Positions 35,321-45,175 of a stretch of 64,000 nucleotides of DNA are shown here, piece after piece (within the stretch, counting starts at the first letter, position 1; each line of letters begins with the position of its first letter). The stretch is from contig CAZVDF010000006.1 of assembly GCA_964626055.1 (NCBI GenBank), forward strand, positions 30,075-94,074, given 5' to 3'. Origin of the DNA: JAFGSG01 sp964626055. GTDB taxonomy: Bacteria > Spirochaetota > UBA4802 > JAFGDQ01. A program made the position numbers and the translations under genes. The notes under the pieces are model-generated. The model worked only from the letters and a program-made list of their open reading frames with translations. It made no database searches and was not told where the DNA came from.

Positions 35321-36163
35321 CTAAACTATTTTCATGGACAGATCGAATGCCTTAACTGAATGTGTAAGAGCGCCTATGGAAATAAAGTCAATATTTAAAT
35401 TCGAGATTTCTTTCAATCTCGCTTCATCCATGTTCCCAGATACTTCTATCTTTGCTTTACAGTTTATTATACTTATGGATTTCTTTATTTGTTCGTCGTT
35501 CATATTATCAAGCATGATGACATCAACTCCGCATTTTACTGCTTCATCCGCCTCTTCTCCGGTTTTTACTTCAATTTCGATTTTAAATTTTTTCCCGTAC
35601 GAATTTCTTATGCGCTTCACGGCTTCCGTAATTGAACCGGCCGCTTTAATGTGATTGTCTTTGATAAGCACCATATCGAAAAGCCCGATCCTGTGATTTT
35701 TTCCGCCGCCGCATTTAACCGAATATTTGTCGAGCATACGCAGGCCCGGTGCGGTTTTTCTGGTGTCGAGGATATTTATTTTTGTATTATCTAAAATATT
35801 AATAATATTTTTTGTTCTTGTAGCGATCCCGCTCATTCTTTGAATAAAATTTAAACATGTGCGTTCGCCTGTGAGCAGGCTTTTTGTGCGGCCTGTGATT
35901 TTTAAAACCGGATCCCCTTTTTTGACTTCTTTTCCGTCTTTCTTTATTACAGAGATTTTGACTGCCGGGTCGATTTCATTATAGATGATTTTAACAATGT
36001 CTCCGCCGCAGAAAATTCCGTTTTCCTTTGCCGTTATAACTGCTTTTGATTCGCCGTTGCTGTTAAATATCGCATTTGTCGTAATATCGCCGTCGCCGAT
36101 ATCTTCTTTCAGCGCTAGAATAATTATCGGCCTTATATCCTTTTCTTTAAGAAAACTTTTCAT
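35321..36163 (-). CDS. nadC: Nicotinate-nucleotide pyrophosphorylase (carboxylating)
   Basis: It converts quinolinate and PRPP to nicotinate mononucleotide in de novo NAD synthesis. The 280-aa protein shows ALKEDIGDGDITT, the LTGERTCLNFIQRMSGIAT motif, DTRKTAPGLRMLDKYSVKCGGGKNHRIGL and the metal/phosphate-site segments EVKTGEEADEA and VIMLDNM. Its start overlaps the uvrB stop (TAATG), so the two are coupled. nadA and nadB are not present in the window. Confidence 0.96.
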   Translation of the reverse strand: MKSFLKEKDIRPIIILALKEDIGDGDITTNAIFNSNGESKAVITAKENGIFCGGDIVKIIYNEIDPAVKISVIKKDGKEVKKGDPVLKITGRTKSLLTGERTCLNFIQRMSGIATRTKNIINILDNTKINILDTRKTAPGLRMLDKYSVKCGGGKNHRIGLFDMVLIKDNHIKAAGSITEAVKRIRNSYGKKFKIEIEVKTGEEADEAVKCGVDVIMLDNMNDEQIKKSISIINCKAKIEVSGNMDEARLKEISNLNIDFISIGALTHSVKAFDLSMKIV

Positions 36164-38169
36164 TATTTTTTTGTCCTTTCAATCAATTTGATCTTGTTTT
36201 CCGTCTCTATCATCTGATCCCTTAAAACCGCGGCTTTTTCAAAATCAAGATTCTCCGCAGCTTTAAGCATGTTTTCTTTAAGTAAATCCCTGAGTTTTTT
36301 CAATCTGTCCGGGTCTTTCGATCCATAATCTTTTTTATATTCCTCCACGTAACCCGCATATTCGTCTTCCGTTTTGTATTCTCTTTCTATTATGTCGAAA
36401 ATTTCTTTTGTAATTGAACTTGGTGTGATGTTATATTTTTTATTATATTTGTCCTGTATTTCACGCCTTCTGTTCGTCTCGCTAATCGCGGCTTCCATCG
36501 ATCCGGTCATTGTATCCGCGTACATAATTACTTTGCCGTTGATGTTGCGTGCAGCCCTGCCGGCGGTCTGGATGAGCGAACGCTCCGCTCTCAGGAATCC
36601 TTCCTTGTCCGCGTCGAGTATAGCTACAAGAGAAACCTCCGGGATGTCAAGCCCTTCTCGTAAAAGATTTATCCCGATAAGGCAGTCGAATTCGCCCTTT
36701 CTGAGATCGCGAATTAATTCTACTCTTTCTATAGTTTCAATTTCCGAGTGAAGATATCTTGACTTTATGCCTATATCGGCAAAATACCTGCTCAGGTCTT
36801 CTGCCATTTTTTTCGTAAGCGTTGTTACAAGGACGCGTTCTTTTGCTTCAGCGTGCTTTTTCACTTCGCCTATAAGGTCGTCCACCTGGTTTTTTGCGGG
36901 CCGCACTTCGATCACAGGATCAAGAAGACCCGTAGGTCTGATGATCTGCTCAACGACCCGTTCGCTTACCCTGAGTTCGTAATCCTGAGGCGTTGCCGAA
37001 ACAAAAATTACGTTATGCATTATGCTCTCGAATTCTTCAAAATAAAGGGGCCTGTTGTCAAGCGCGGACGGAAGACGAAAGCCGTGTTCTACAAGGCTTT
37101 CTTTGCGCGACCTGTCGCCGTGATACATGCCGCGCACCTGGGGTACGGTTACATGAGACTCATCTATAAGCGTAAGGAACGGACCTTTAAAATAGTCGAA
37201 AAGGCATGCAGGCCGTTGACCCGCTTTTCTGCCAGCAATTATCCGCGAATAATTCTCTATCCCGCTGGTATATCCCATTTCAAGGAGCATTTCAATATCG
37301 TATCTCACCCTTGATTCAAGCCTTTGAGCTTCCAGAAGCTTGCCCTGCTTTTTGAAAAATCCGAGCCTGTCTTTTAACTCGTCCTCGATATCTTTTACGA
37401 TTTTTTTCATGTGCTCCTGAGATGAAACAAAGTGCTTTGCGGGATATATGTATGCGCTTTTAAGATTCTGTTTTATCTTGCCTGTAACCGGATCAACGCT
37501 GTATATGCGTTCTATTTCGTCGCCGAAAAATTCGATCCTGTATGCTTCCTGCAGATAGGCCGGGAATATCTCCACAATGTCGCCTTTGACGCGGAATGTG
37601 CCGCGCACGAAAGAAAAGTCATTACGTTCATAATAGATCGCCACAAGCTTCCGGAGGATATCATCCCTGTCGCTTGTATCTCCGACTTTAATGCCGACCT
37701 GCATATTTTCGAATTCTTCAGGCGTGCCCAGGCCGTATATGCACGAAACGGACGATACAATAATAACATCCTTTCTGTCCAGTATCGAGGAAGTGGCTTT
37801 GAGGCGAAGCCTGTCTATTTCGTCATTAATTGAAGCGTCTTTTTCAATGTAAAGGTCCTGCGAGGCGACATACGCTTCCGGCTGGTAATAATCGTAATAT
37901 GACACAAAGTACTCGACGGCATTTTCCGGAAAGAACTGGCTGAATTCGCGATAAAGCTGAGCTGCGAGCGTCTTGTTATGAGTTAGCACCAGAGCCGGTC
38001 TATTTACGCTCTCGATCACTTTTGCCATAGTGTATGTTTTGCCTGATCCGGTTACGCCCAGCAACGTCTGAAACTTCATACTGGTGTTCACTCCGTCAGC
38101 CAATTCCTTTATTGCTTTGTGCTGATCTTCTGAAGGCTTGAAGTTGGATATCACTTTAAATTGGGGCAT
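36163..38169 (-). CDS. uvrB: Excinuclease ABC subunit B
   Basis: It is the damage-verification helicase subunit of nucleotide excision repair. In 668 aa it shows Walker A GVTGSGKTYTMA, the beta-hairpin region (YYDYYQPEAYVASQDLYIEKDASIN), TLIDESHVTVPQ, the UvrB/UvrC-interacting helicase motifs (GINLLREGLDIPEVSLVAILDADKEGFLR, QTAGRAARN) and a C-terminal UVR domain (LLKENMLKAAENLDFEKAAVLRDQM). All motifs are intact. It is first in a two-gene unit with nadC. Confidence 0.98.
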   Translation of the reverse strand: MPQFKVISNFKPSEDQHKAIKELADGVNTSMKFQTLLGVTGSGKTYTMAKVIESVNRPALVLTHNKTLAAQLYREFSQFFPENAVEYFVSYYDYYQPEAYVASQDLYIEKDASINDEIDRLRLKATSSILDRKDVIIVSSVSCIYGLGTPEEFENMQVGIKVGDTSDRDDILRKLVAIYYERNDFSFVRGTFRVKGDIVEIFPAYLQEAYRIEFFGDEIERIYSVDPVTGKIKQNLKSAYIYPAKHFVSSQEHMKKIVKDIEDELKDRLGFFKKQGKLLEAQRLESRVRYDIEMLLEMGYTSGIENYSRIIAGRKAGQRPACLFDYFKGPFLTLIDESHVTVPQVRGMYHGDRSRKESLVEHGFRLPSALDNRPLYFEEFESIMHNVIFVSATPQDYELRVSERVVEQIIRPTGLLDPVIEVRPAKNQVDDLIGEVKKHAEAKERVLVTTLTKKMAEDLSRYFADIGIKSRYLHSEIETIERVELIRDLRKGEFDCLIGINLLREGLDIPEVSLVAILDADKEGFLRAERSLIQTAGRAARNINGKVIMYADTMTGSMEAAISETNRRREIQDKYNKKYNITPSSITKEIFDIIEREYKTEDEYAGYVEEYKKDYGSKDPDRLKKLRDLLKENMLKAAENLDFEKAAVLRDQMIETENKIKLIERTKK

Positions 38170-38342
38170 AGAAATATATAGGATATAGTATTGAGCACAA
38201 CAAGTATTGAATCAAAGACTTCCAGAAATTATTAAGATCGAGGGCAATTTAAAGCAAGAAAAATATTATGATATTTATTATTTGAAAAATATATAAACAG
38301 TAATACGCTAAGGAATGTCCTCTGGCACCCGTTATTTAATTA

Positions 38343-39608
38343 TCATAGATCTTTCCCGGGTATAATAAAGTGCTCGGGTACGCGAAATTTTGAACAAAGC
38401 AGAAGGACTTCTTTCCCGGTTTCCTCGATAACGGTTTCATTATCGATATTATCGGCGACTTTGGCAATGAAGCCGGCTATCAGATCCATCTGGTCTTCTT
38501 TCATCCCGCGCGTGGTAACTGCGGGTGTGCCCAGCCTTATCCCGCTTGGATTGAAGGCCGATGCCGTGTCGCCCGGGACCGTATTATAATTGGCTACGAT
38601 TCTTGCCCTGTCGAGAGCCTTGGCAAGTTTTTTCCCGGGTATGTTTTTATTTCTCAGATCAATCAGCAATAAATGATTATCCGTCCCTCCGCTTACAAGG
38701 TTAAAGCCGTAATCCAATAGTTTTTTTGCCAGCCTTCGGGCATTTTTCACGATCTGTTTCGCATAGTCGACAAATTCTGCGGTATCGGCTTCAGCGAGCG
38801 CGACTGCAAGAGCCGTTATTGTGTGCATATGCGGTCCGCCCTGGACTCCCGGGAATACGGATTTGTCTACCTTGTCCGAATGTTCCTGCTTGCAAAGAAG
38901 CATCCCCCCTCTGGGTCCGCGGAGGGTTTTATGCGTTGTGGTGGAAACGATATCCGCATATGGTACGGGGCTATTGTGTATGCCGGCTACTACAAGACCG
39001 GATATGTGAGCAATATCGCTTACATGATATGCGCCTGCTTTTTTTGCTATTTCTCCGAATGCTTTAAAGTCGATTTCTCGCGGATAAGCGGTAGCGCCGG
39101 AGATTATGATTTTCGGCTTATGTTTTTTTGCCATGTCTTCGATCATGTTATAATCAAGTCTGCCGGTTTTAACATCGACTGAATATTGCACTGAATTATA
39201 GAATTTACTTGATATACTCACATTCCATCCGTGAGTGAGATGTCCCCCATTGGATAATGAAAGGCCCATGATGGTATCGCCGGGTTTGATAAGCGAATTA
39301 TACGCTGCAAGATTGGCAACAGAGCCGGAATAAGATTGCACATTTGCATGATCGGCTTTAAAAATTTTTTTGGCTCTGGCAATTGCAAGGTTCTCTATGA
39401 GATCTGTAACCTGCTGTCCCTCGTAATATCTTTTACCGGGATAGCCTTCGGCATATTTGTTCGTAAGACAGCTCGATGAAGCGCTCATTACCGCCTGTGA
39501 AACATAATTCTCTGAAGGGATGAGGCGCAGCGAACCGCTTTGTCTAGCTTCCTCCTGCCTGATCAATTCATAAATCTGGGGATCGTATTGTTCAAGCGCT
39601 GAAATCAT
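38343..39608 (-). CDS. glyA: Serine hydroxymethyltransferase
   Basis: This PLP enzyme interconverts serine and glycine and feeds one-carbon units to folate. The 421-aa protein shows SENYVSQAVM, NKYAEGYPGKRYYEGQ, THGWNVS, DIAHISGLV and the Schiff-base segment STTTHKTLRGPRGG (the Lys lies there). An AGGAG site lies 9 bases before the ATG. It is monocistronic as far as visible, between uvrB and the AI-2E transporter. Confidence 0.97.
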   Translation of the reverse strand: MISALEQYDPQIYELIRQEEARQSGSLRLIPSENYVSQAVMSASSSCLTNKYAEGYPGKRYYEGQQVTDLIENLAIARAKKIFKADHANVQSYSGSVANLAAYNSLIKPGDTIMGLSLSNGGHLTHGWNVSISSKFYNSVQYSVDVKTGRLDYNMIEDMAKKHKPKIIISGATAYPREIDFKAFGEIAKKAGAYHVSDIAHISGLVVAGIHNSPVPYADIVSTTTHKTLRGPRGGMLLCKQEHSDKVDKSVFPGVQGGPHMHTITALAVALAEADTAEFVDYAKQIVKNARRLAKKLLDYGFNLVSGGTDNHLLLIDLRNKNIPGKKLAKALDRARIVANYNTVPGDTASAFNPSGIRLGTPAVTTRGMKEDQMDLIAGFIAKVADNIDNETVIEETGKEVLLLCSKFRVPEHFIIPGKDL

Positions 39609-39789
39609 AGAACTTGCTCCTAAATAATTTAAAAAATTATCGTTCAGCCGGGCTGGCAGTCACGTGTCTTTCTTGCTATCTTGATTATCCTTTATGCTTT
39701 TGCGAGAGGATATATAAATTAGATCTTGATGAATAATTGTATAGAATGAATTATTCACCGGGAACTAATTAACTCGTGTATTTATAAAA

Positions 39790-40899
39790 TTAATTTGAAC
39801 TTGTTTTATTATCGGTGCTATATTTATCAAGCAATTTATAAAGCTCCCATAAAGAAAAGAAAAGGCTGAGGAGAACGGGTCCGATTATGACCCCGGGCAA
39901 ATTGAATGCCTGAATGCTCCCTATCAGCAAAAAGAAGAAAATAAGAGGGTGAAAGTCCAGCCGTTTACCGAATAATCGCGGTTTAATGAATTCTTCCAGA
40001 AAAAGATAACCCAGAAGACACCATAATCCGAGAATCGTTGCGCTTAAGTAGGAACCGGTTGCCGCAAGAAAAATTACCGCAGGAATCCATATGAAAGCGG
40101 TTCCGACTGCAGGTATAAGAGACAATATAGCAGTTACGGATGCCCATAGTAACGGCATGCTGAAATTGAATATCCAGAACCCGATTCCGACAACAATTCC
40201 CTGCAAAGCCATGATAAAGAGATTACCGGCGAATAAGACTTTTATTACGGTGTTGATTCTTTTTACAATATCCCTCTCTATGTCTTCCGGGAACGGAAGA
40301 TTTCCGTAAAACATGGCCGAAAGTTTATCCCCTTCTTTGAAAAGAAAGAAAAGGATCAGAAGCATCGTTAACAGGCTCAGAATAAATTTAACGGAAAATG
40401 AAATAACTGCGGTTACGTTGGAAAAAACCTGAAAGGATGTTTTGCTTAAAACGCTGATTATCTGCTGAAGAACTTCTCCATGGCTTTTATCGATAAGGAT
40501 AAGAATTTTTTTAATTAATATATTGTTTTGCAAAAACGCCGTGAATGTACCGGCTACAAACTGGCTCTCTAAATACAAATATAACTCATAAGCCTGATCG
40601 GCAAGGATAAGCAGTACGAAGGATAATGGTATTATTACGAAAAAGATAATTGAAAGTATTAAAAGTGCTGAACACAACGATCTGTTCTTAAAATATTTAA
40701 CAATAAAATTGAATGCCGGTTTTAAGGCAATATATAATATGAGCGCGAATAAAAACGGCCAGAAGAAATAACTGAAAATATAAATGATTGAGACAGAGAC
40801 TGCGAAAAGCAGAATAAAAAAAAGTATTTTTAATTTTTTGCTTTCTATGAGTTTTGTGTAAGATTCCCTGTTATCCATGTTTTTACGATAAACATGCAT
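39790..40899 (-). CDS. AI-2E-type membrane transporter
   Basis: The 369-aa protein has seven or eight hydrophobic helices with the family layout: two N-terminal pairs, a soluble segment (about 100-160), then LFAGNLFIMALQGIVVGIGFWIF, the SLIPAVGTAFIWIPAVIFL motif and EEFIKPRLFGKRLDFHPLIFFFLLIG, typical of this family (TqsA/YdiK/PerM). Members export various solutes or act as Na+/H+ antiporters; the AI-2 name is historical. The first residues MHVYRKN may not be translated, since MDNRESY could be the true start. Confidence 0.85.
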   Translation of the reverse strand: MHVYRKNMDNRESYTKLIESKKLKILFFILLFAVSVSIIYIFSYFFWPFLFALILYIALKPAFNFIVKYFKNRSLCSALLILSIIFFVIIPLSFVLLILADQAYELYLYLESQFVAGTFTAFLQNNILIKKILILIDKSHGEVLQQIISVLSKTSFQVFSNVTAVISFSVKFILSLLTMLLILFFLFKEGDKLSAMFYGNLPFPEDIERDIVKRINTVIKVLFAGNLFIMALQGIVVGIGFWIFNFSMPLLWASVTAILSLIPAVGTAFIWIPAVIFLAATGSYLSATILGLWCLLGYLFLEEFIKPRLFGKRLDFHPLIFFFLLIGSIQAFNLPGVIIGPVLLSLFFSLWELYKLLDKYSTDNKTSSN

Positions 40900-40941
40900 A
40901 AATACTTCGCAAGCATAAAATTATTTTTATACGAGGAACAA

Positions 40942-40983
40942 GGGCTGCATTAAAAGACTTCGATACTCTCTCTTAAGCAGCCC
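40942..40983. terminator. Imperfect hairpin between FlgM-like and AI-2E genes
   Basis: GGGCTGC/GCAGCCC plus a TTAA pair form a stem around about 20 bases. It lies downstream of the FlgM-like gene on the minus strand, with only a weak T run. The sequence also resembles the GGGCTGTC ends of the palindromic elements. Confidence 0.4.
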
Positions 40984-41007
40984 AAGAGCATATTAATATA
41001 CTTATCT

Positions 41008-41190
41008 TCATTTAGTGAGATAGCGGGATAAATCCGTGGCGATTTTTTTTATCGCGTGATCCAGATAAAGATCATCTGAAATTTTTTGTTTAAATTCCTC
41101 TATTCTAGAAGAGCGGCTGCTTGTTTTTTTTTGTTTTATCTCACGCTCATCCCTGTTCATGAGATTATCCTTGAGCATATATATCTCCAT
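41008..41190 (-). CDS. Small FlgM-like protein
   Basis: The C-terminal half (SSRIEEFKQKISDDLYLDHAIKKIATDLSRYL) has the spacing of the FlgM domain that inhibits the flagellar sigma-28 factor: two amphipathic helices with IA.dL..yL. Three ATGs are possible: 41190, then 41178 behind GGAG, then 41160 behind AAGGA; the last would give about 50 aa. A separate ATG behind a strong AGGAGG would make only a 10-residue leader. No flagellar gene is nearby, so the anti-sigma role is tentative. Confidence 0.5.
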   Translation of the reverse strand: MEIYMLKDNLMNRDEREIKQKKTSSRSSRIEEFKQKISDDLYLDHAIKKIATDLSRYLTK

Positions 41191-41371
41191 CGGCCATATC
41201 TGTTCCTCCTTGAACGTAAGTATCGACCTATTAAATCCATCGGTATTTTAAACATTCTACTTTAGTTGTTTTATAATTATTCGCGGGATTAAGGAGTGAA
41301 TTAAAATGTGATCTTTGCTTTGCTTCGAACGGGCTTACTGCCCGGGGAAGTCCGGGTGTTGTTTGGGCTGG

Positions 41372-43786
41372 CTATAAAAAAATCCTGAATACATTGGTTA
41401 TTTTAAGGCGTAAAAGCTTTGAATAAAATGGCACTTTAGCGCCAAATCCGATAGTAATTACGGAAAGGATCATTGCAATTATCGATGCGGAAGCAGGAAT
41501 GCTGACTGCAAGCCTGTTGATGATTATTTTTATAAAAGCCATGATCGGCGACTCTTTGGGACGGATTTCAACCATGAATTGTTTGATGACCGGCTCCGTC
41601 CATGATAATTCTTTTCTATTATTCATGGACGGAGCATATCTTCCCTTAACTGCGATGATATACCGGCCATTCTGCAATTCGGACACACGTAATTTATTGC
41701 TTTTTAAATTGATCCTGTCTAAAGGCATTTTTTCTTCTTTGCCGACGTAATATGAATAACCGATAATTTCTTTTTTATCTAAATTAATTGTTTTAATTTC
41801 CGCTTCAAATGAAGTATTGTCGAATTTTTTTGTCAGGTCGAACGGGAGCTCTATATCAACTGAAGGAAATTTAGGTTTAACCGGTATTATTTTTTTCTGC
41901 TGGTCGACGGTAATATTCTGAATAAGTTTCGCATATTGGTCCGAATCAAGCTTTTCCGCTTTTCCTACAATAATTTCATAAGAAGCAATAGAGCTTAATG
42001 TATTGGTTTTATCCACGGATCTTAATGTGAAAAAATACCTGCCTTCGCTTAAATTATTGAATTTGATTTCACGATCCGTTGTAAACTTTTCGGGCGGCAA
42101 GATCGTATTCTTTGAAATTCCATATAATACGCCTTTAAGCCTGGCGTAGTCTTCGACCGACCAGTTAAACACGGCGTTGGTTGAATCAGAGGATTTGCCT
42201 TCCGGGTGAGTCGTCGATTTTACTAAAGGTATCGAAAGCGGGTTCTTGCTGACCAGTATTTTATAGCGTACTGTCCTGCTGAAATTTCCTGCTCCGTCAA
42301 CTGCCCTTATGTTAAAATATGATATTCCGTCGGACAATTCAGGCGTTCTGTATTCCGTTATATTTCCGTCGATGTTGGGAATTGTGGGATCGATATCGGG
42401 CAAATTATAATCTTGAGGTCTTTTTAAAAATACGGCGTATCCCGAAATATTCGATTCATCCGCAGGTACGGTCCATTTTATAACCGCCGTGGAAGATTTT
42501 GACCAGACATTCTCCGGGTGACTCGGCGAATATACGACCGGAGGTTCGACATAAATGTCTGTGCTCTTTGCGGTTATTCTTCCGGCTTCCTCCCATAAGA
42601 CGATTACTTTTCTTCCGGCAGAAAAAGCCAGAGGTTTTTTTGCAGAAACTCCTGTTCGCGAGAGCATTACTTCTGAAGGGGGATTATTGATCTGGGGCGG
42701 AAGTTTTCTCGCAAATATGCCCGGTATCTTATTCCGCATGTCATACCAGATCACGAACAAATTTTCGTCTTCGGATCTTACAATTAATGGCGAATAGCAA
42801 TCTGCGTTTGTTGTCGACACGGTGGCTGGATTAGCCCACCTGTTCCCTCTTTCTGCCCCCCTGACTAATTTAATTGCCCAGTTTTTTGCTTCATTGTTCT
42901 GGTACACCAAATAAATAGTGCTGTTGTACGATGTAATGAACGGCGAACTGTCTTTAACAACGCTTTTTGTAATTAATTTTTTCGACGACCAGCTTCTTCC
43001 GTAATTGCTTGATTTAATAAAATATAAATTATCGGACAGGGTATCCATCATTTTTTCTTTTCCCTGCCAAACTATATAAATATCGCTGCCTTCTGCCCTA
43101 ATCGCAGGGAAAAATGCACCTCTTAATTCCACCGATATGTCGACAAGGTTTTCAGGTGCAGAGAATGTCTTTTCGTCTTCGCTTACAATATGAAAGAGAT
43201 TAAAACCCCTGTCTTTATAAGCAGTATAAAAAATATGCAGCCTGTTTCGATCGTCATACAACGCTTTGGGAAGCATTTCCATTTCGGTCGGTGAATTATA
43301 TTTTTCCGGAGACGACCATGTGGCGCCCATATCTCTGGATATTGCGTAATAGATACGGCTGTTCGGATCAGCCTCGGTAAGTTCCTGCCATACTGCGGCG
43401 ACATGTCCGTTCATTGAAACTGTTACATCCGGATACCGGTCGGTCTTTGATATGATGTCCGCAATTTTTACAGGCTGAAGAAATCTTTGTCCGTCGTTAA
43501 AAGACATTGAAATATAAATCCCGGGAATTTTGTTCTTTTCTCCTTCATATACCAGAGCTATAATGCTTCCCTTTTGCTCCAGCTTGATATTTTTAACGTT
43601 TATGTCATAAGGAGTAATATAATAGCTTTTCTCCCAGCCTATTGGGAGCGTGGAAACTCTTGTGTTTTCAAAAAGCATGATGAAGCAAAAAGAAATTATA
43701 CTGATGACAAAAACAGCCCAGCCTATTTTTTTATAAAACGGCATCTCCGGGAGAATAAGGAAAATATTTTTAATTTTATTCTTCAT
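41372..43786 (-). CDS. Sialidase-like propeller protein with FnIII-like repeats
   Basis: The 804-aa protein has an N-terminal transmembrane anchor (about 20-42) and a second one near the end (about 765-787). Residues 60-390 form a six-bladed sialidase-type propeller with Asp-box-like motifs (SFNDGQRF, SRDMGATWSS, SSNYGRSWSS). Residues 420-640 hold two fibronectin-III-like segments (e.g. SKSSTAVIKWTVPADESNISGYAVFLKR). The Arg triad and Tyr/Glu nucleophile of real sialidases are not recognisable, so it is more likely a binding protein of the envelope. It is transcribed alone. Confidence 0.75.
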   Translation of the reverse strand: MKNKIKNIFLILPEMPFYKKIGWAVFVISIISFCFIMLFENTRVSTLPIGWEKSYYITPYDINVKNIKLEQKGSIIALVYEGEKNKIPGIYISMSFNDGQRFLQPVKIADIISKTDRYPDVTVSMNGHVAAVWQELTEADPNSRIYYAISRDMGATWSSPEKYNSPTEMEMLPKALYDDRNRLHIFYTAYKDRGFNLFHIVSEDEKTFSAPENLVDISVELRGAFFPAIRAEGSDIYIVWQGKEKMMDTLSDNLYFIKSSNYGRSWSSKKLITKSVVKDSSPFITSYNSTIYLVYQNNEAKNWAIKLVRGAERGNRWANPATVSTTNADCYSPLIVRSEDENLFVIWYDMRNKIPGIFARKLPPQINNPPSEVMLSRTGVSAKKPLAFSAGRKVIVLWEEAGRITAKSTDIYVEPPVVYSPSHPENVWSKSSTAVIKWTVPADESNISGYAVFLKRPQDYNLPDIDPTIPNIDGNITEYRTPELSDGISYFNIRAVDGAGNFSRTVRYKILVSKNPLSIPLVKSTTHPEGKSSDSTNAVFNWSVEDYARLKGVLYGISKNTILPPEKFTTDREIKFNNLSEGRYFFTLRSVDKTNTLSSIASYEIIVGKAEKLDSDQYAKLIQNITVDQQKKIIPVKPKFPSVDIELPFDLTKKFDNTSFEAEIKTINLDKKEIIGYSYYVGKEEKMPLDRINLKSNKLRVSELQNGRYIIAVKGRYAPSMNNRKELSWTEPVIKQFMVEIRPKESPIMAFIKIIINRLAVSIPASASIIAMILSVITIGFGAKVPFYSKLLRLKITNVFRIFL

Positions 43787-43852
43787 TATATATAATTAAG
43801 CATTAATATTTTATTTATCAAGTAAAAATACAGATAATATGTCAGAAAATTC

Positions 43853-43874
43853 CTGCCGATTTAAAAATCGGCAG
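43853..43874. repeat. Short perfect hairpin between divergent genes
   Basis: CTGCCGATTT and AAATCGGCAG form a 10-bp stem with a 2-base loop, midway between the sialidase-like gene and dgt, which diverge. It has no T tail. It may be an operator or a short repeat. Confidence 0.5.
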
Positions 43875-44017
43875 AATTGTGCACAAATTTAATTTAAAGA
43901 TTTTTACGCCTCCGGGAAGAATTTGCATATGACTTTAAAGAATAAAAAAGAATGGACATTAACTATTTAAAATTTATTATTAATTTAATTTTAAATTGAG
44001 AGAAATATAATCCCAAC

Positions 44018-45172
44018 ATGTATAAAGCAGACAGAAAGTATCTGGAGAGGATGGAAGAAGAGCTATTGGCTCCCTATGCTGCTAAATCCGCCGGAACACG
44101 GGGAAGAGCATATCCGGAATCTCCGCATCCTTACAGAACGGAATTTCAGAGAGACAGGGACAGAATAATCCATTCAAAGGCTTTCAGAAGGCTTGAGTAT
44201 AAAACTCAGGTTTTTATTAACCACGAAGGCGATCATTACAGGACAAGACTCACTCACACAATGGAAGTAGCCCAGATTACCCGCTCAATCGCACGCGCTC
44301 TAAGATTGAACGAAGATCTGGCAGAAGCGCTGGCTCTGGCGCACGATCTGGGGCACACTCCGTTCGGACATTCCGGTGAAAAGGAATTCAACGAATTAAT
44401 GAAAGACGAGGGCGGTTTTGAGCACAACAGGCAGAGCCTGCGGGTTGTTGAAAAGCTGGAAGAGAGATACGATAATTTCCCCGGGCTGAATCTCACATGG
44501 GAAACAAGAGAGGGAATTATCAAGCATTCCTCAAAGAACCATCCTGAAATAAATATATATGCCCCGGATGAACATCCTTCGCCCGAAGCGCAAATAATCG
44601 ATTTTGCGGACGAGATTGCCTATAACAATCACGATTTGGATGACGGTTTAAGCTCGGGTTATCTGGATATTAAAGATATTAAAAAATTAAACATTTGGGA
44701 AATGGCATTAGCATCTATAGGGGAGAAGAATGCTCCTAAAGACAATAAGCTATTAATAAATAAAATTATACGAACAATTATTAATCTTCTGGTTACGGAT
44801 TTTATAGGTACTTTTATCAACAATATTAGTGAATTGTCCATTAAAAACTATAGTGACGTAAGAAAATCTTCAGAATTAATTGCAGGATTCAGCCCCAAAA
44901 TTGAGGAGGCAAACCAGGAGCTTAAAAAATTATTGAATAAAAAATTATACCAGCATTATAAGGTAGTCAGAATGGGCATTAAAACGCAAAAGCTGATTAG
45001 GGAATTATTTAATTTATATTTGGAATATCCGAATGCTCTTCCCGAAAGCCATTACAGAAGAATAAGGACGGACGGGCTAAAGCAGACAATATCCGATTAT
45101 ATTGCTGGAATGACGGACAGATTTGCCCTGGAAGAACATCAGAAACTGACAGAGCCTATGATCCGGGTGTAA
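44018..45172 (+). CDS. dgt: Deoxyguanosinetriphosphate triphosphohydrolase-like
   Basis: It is an HD-domain enzyme that splits dNTPs into nucleoside and triphosphate. The 384-aa protein has FQRDRDRIIHSKAFRRLEYKTQVF, then the metal ligands RTRLTHTMEVAQ and ALAHDLGHTPFGHSGE, and later DEIAYNNHDLDDGL. These match the shorter dNTPase type 2 subfamily found in many bacteria. The start has only a weak ribosome-binding site. It runs into the DUF1285 gene after 3 bases, so they are co-expressed. Confidence 0.92.
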   Translation: MYKADRKYLERMEEELLAPYAAKSAGTRGRAYPESPHPYRTEFQRDRDRIIHSKAFRRLEYKTQVFINHEGDHYRTRLTHTMEVAQITRSIARALRLNEDLAEALALAHDLGHTPFGHSGEKEFNELMKDEGGFEHNRQSLRVVEKLEERYDNFPGLNLTWETREGIIKHSSKNHPEINIYAPDEHPSPEAQIIDFADEIAYNNHDLDDGLSSGYLDIKDIKKLNIWEMALASIGEKNAPKDNKLLINKIIRTIINLLVTDFIGTFINNISELSIKNYSDVRKSSELIAGFSPKIEEANQELKKLLNKKLYQHYKVVRMGIKTQKLIRELFNLYLEYPNALPESHYRRIRTDGLKQTISDYIAGMTDRFALEEHQKLTEPMIRV

Positions 45173-45175
45173 ACC

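Noticed and set aside
38310..38335. TGGCAC before glyA/uvrB considered as a sigma-54 promoter
   Set aside because: The required GC near -12 (TTGC) is missing at the right distance.
41330..41371. GC-rich patch with GTTCGAA on the minus strand, considered as a tRNA
   Set aside because: No cloverleaf can be drawn; the hairpins are short and resemble repeat debris.
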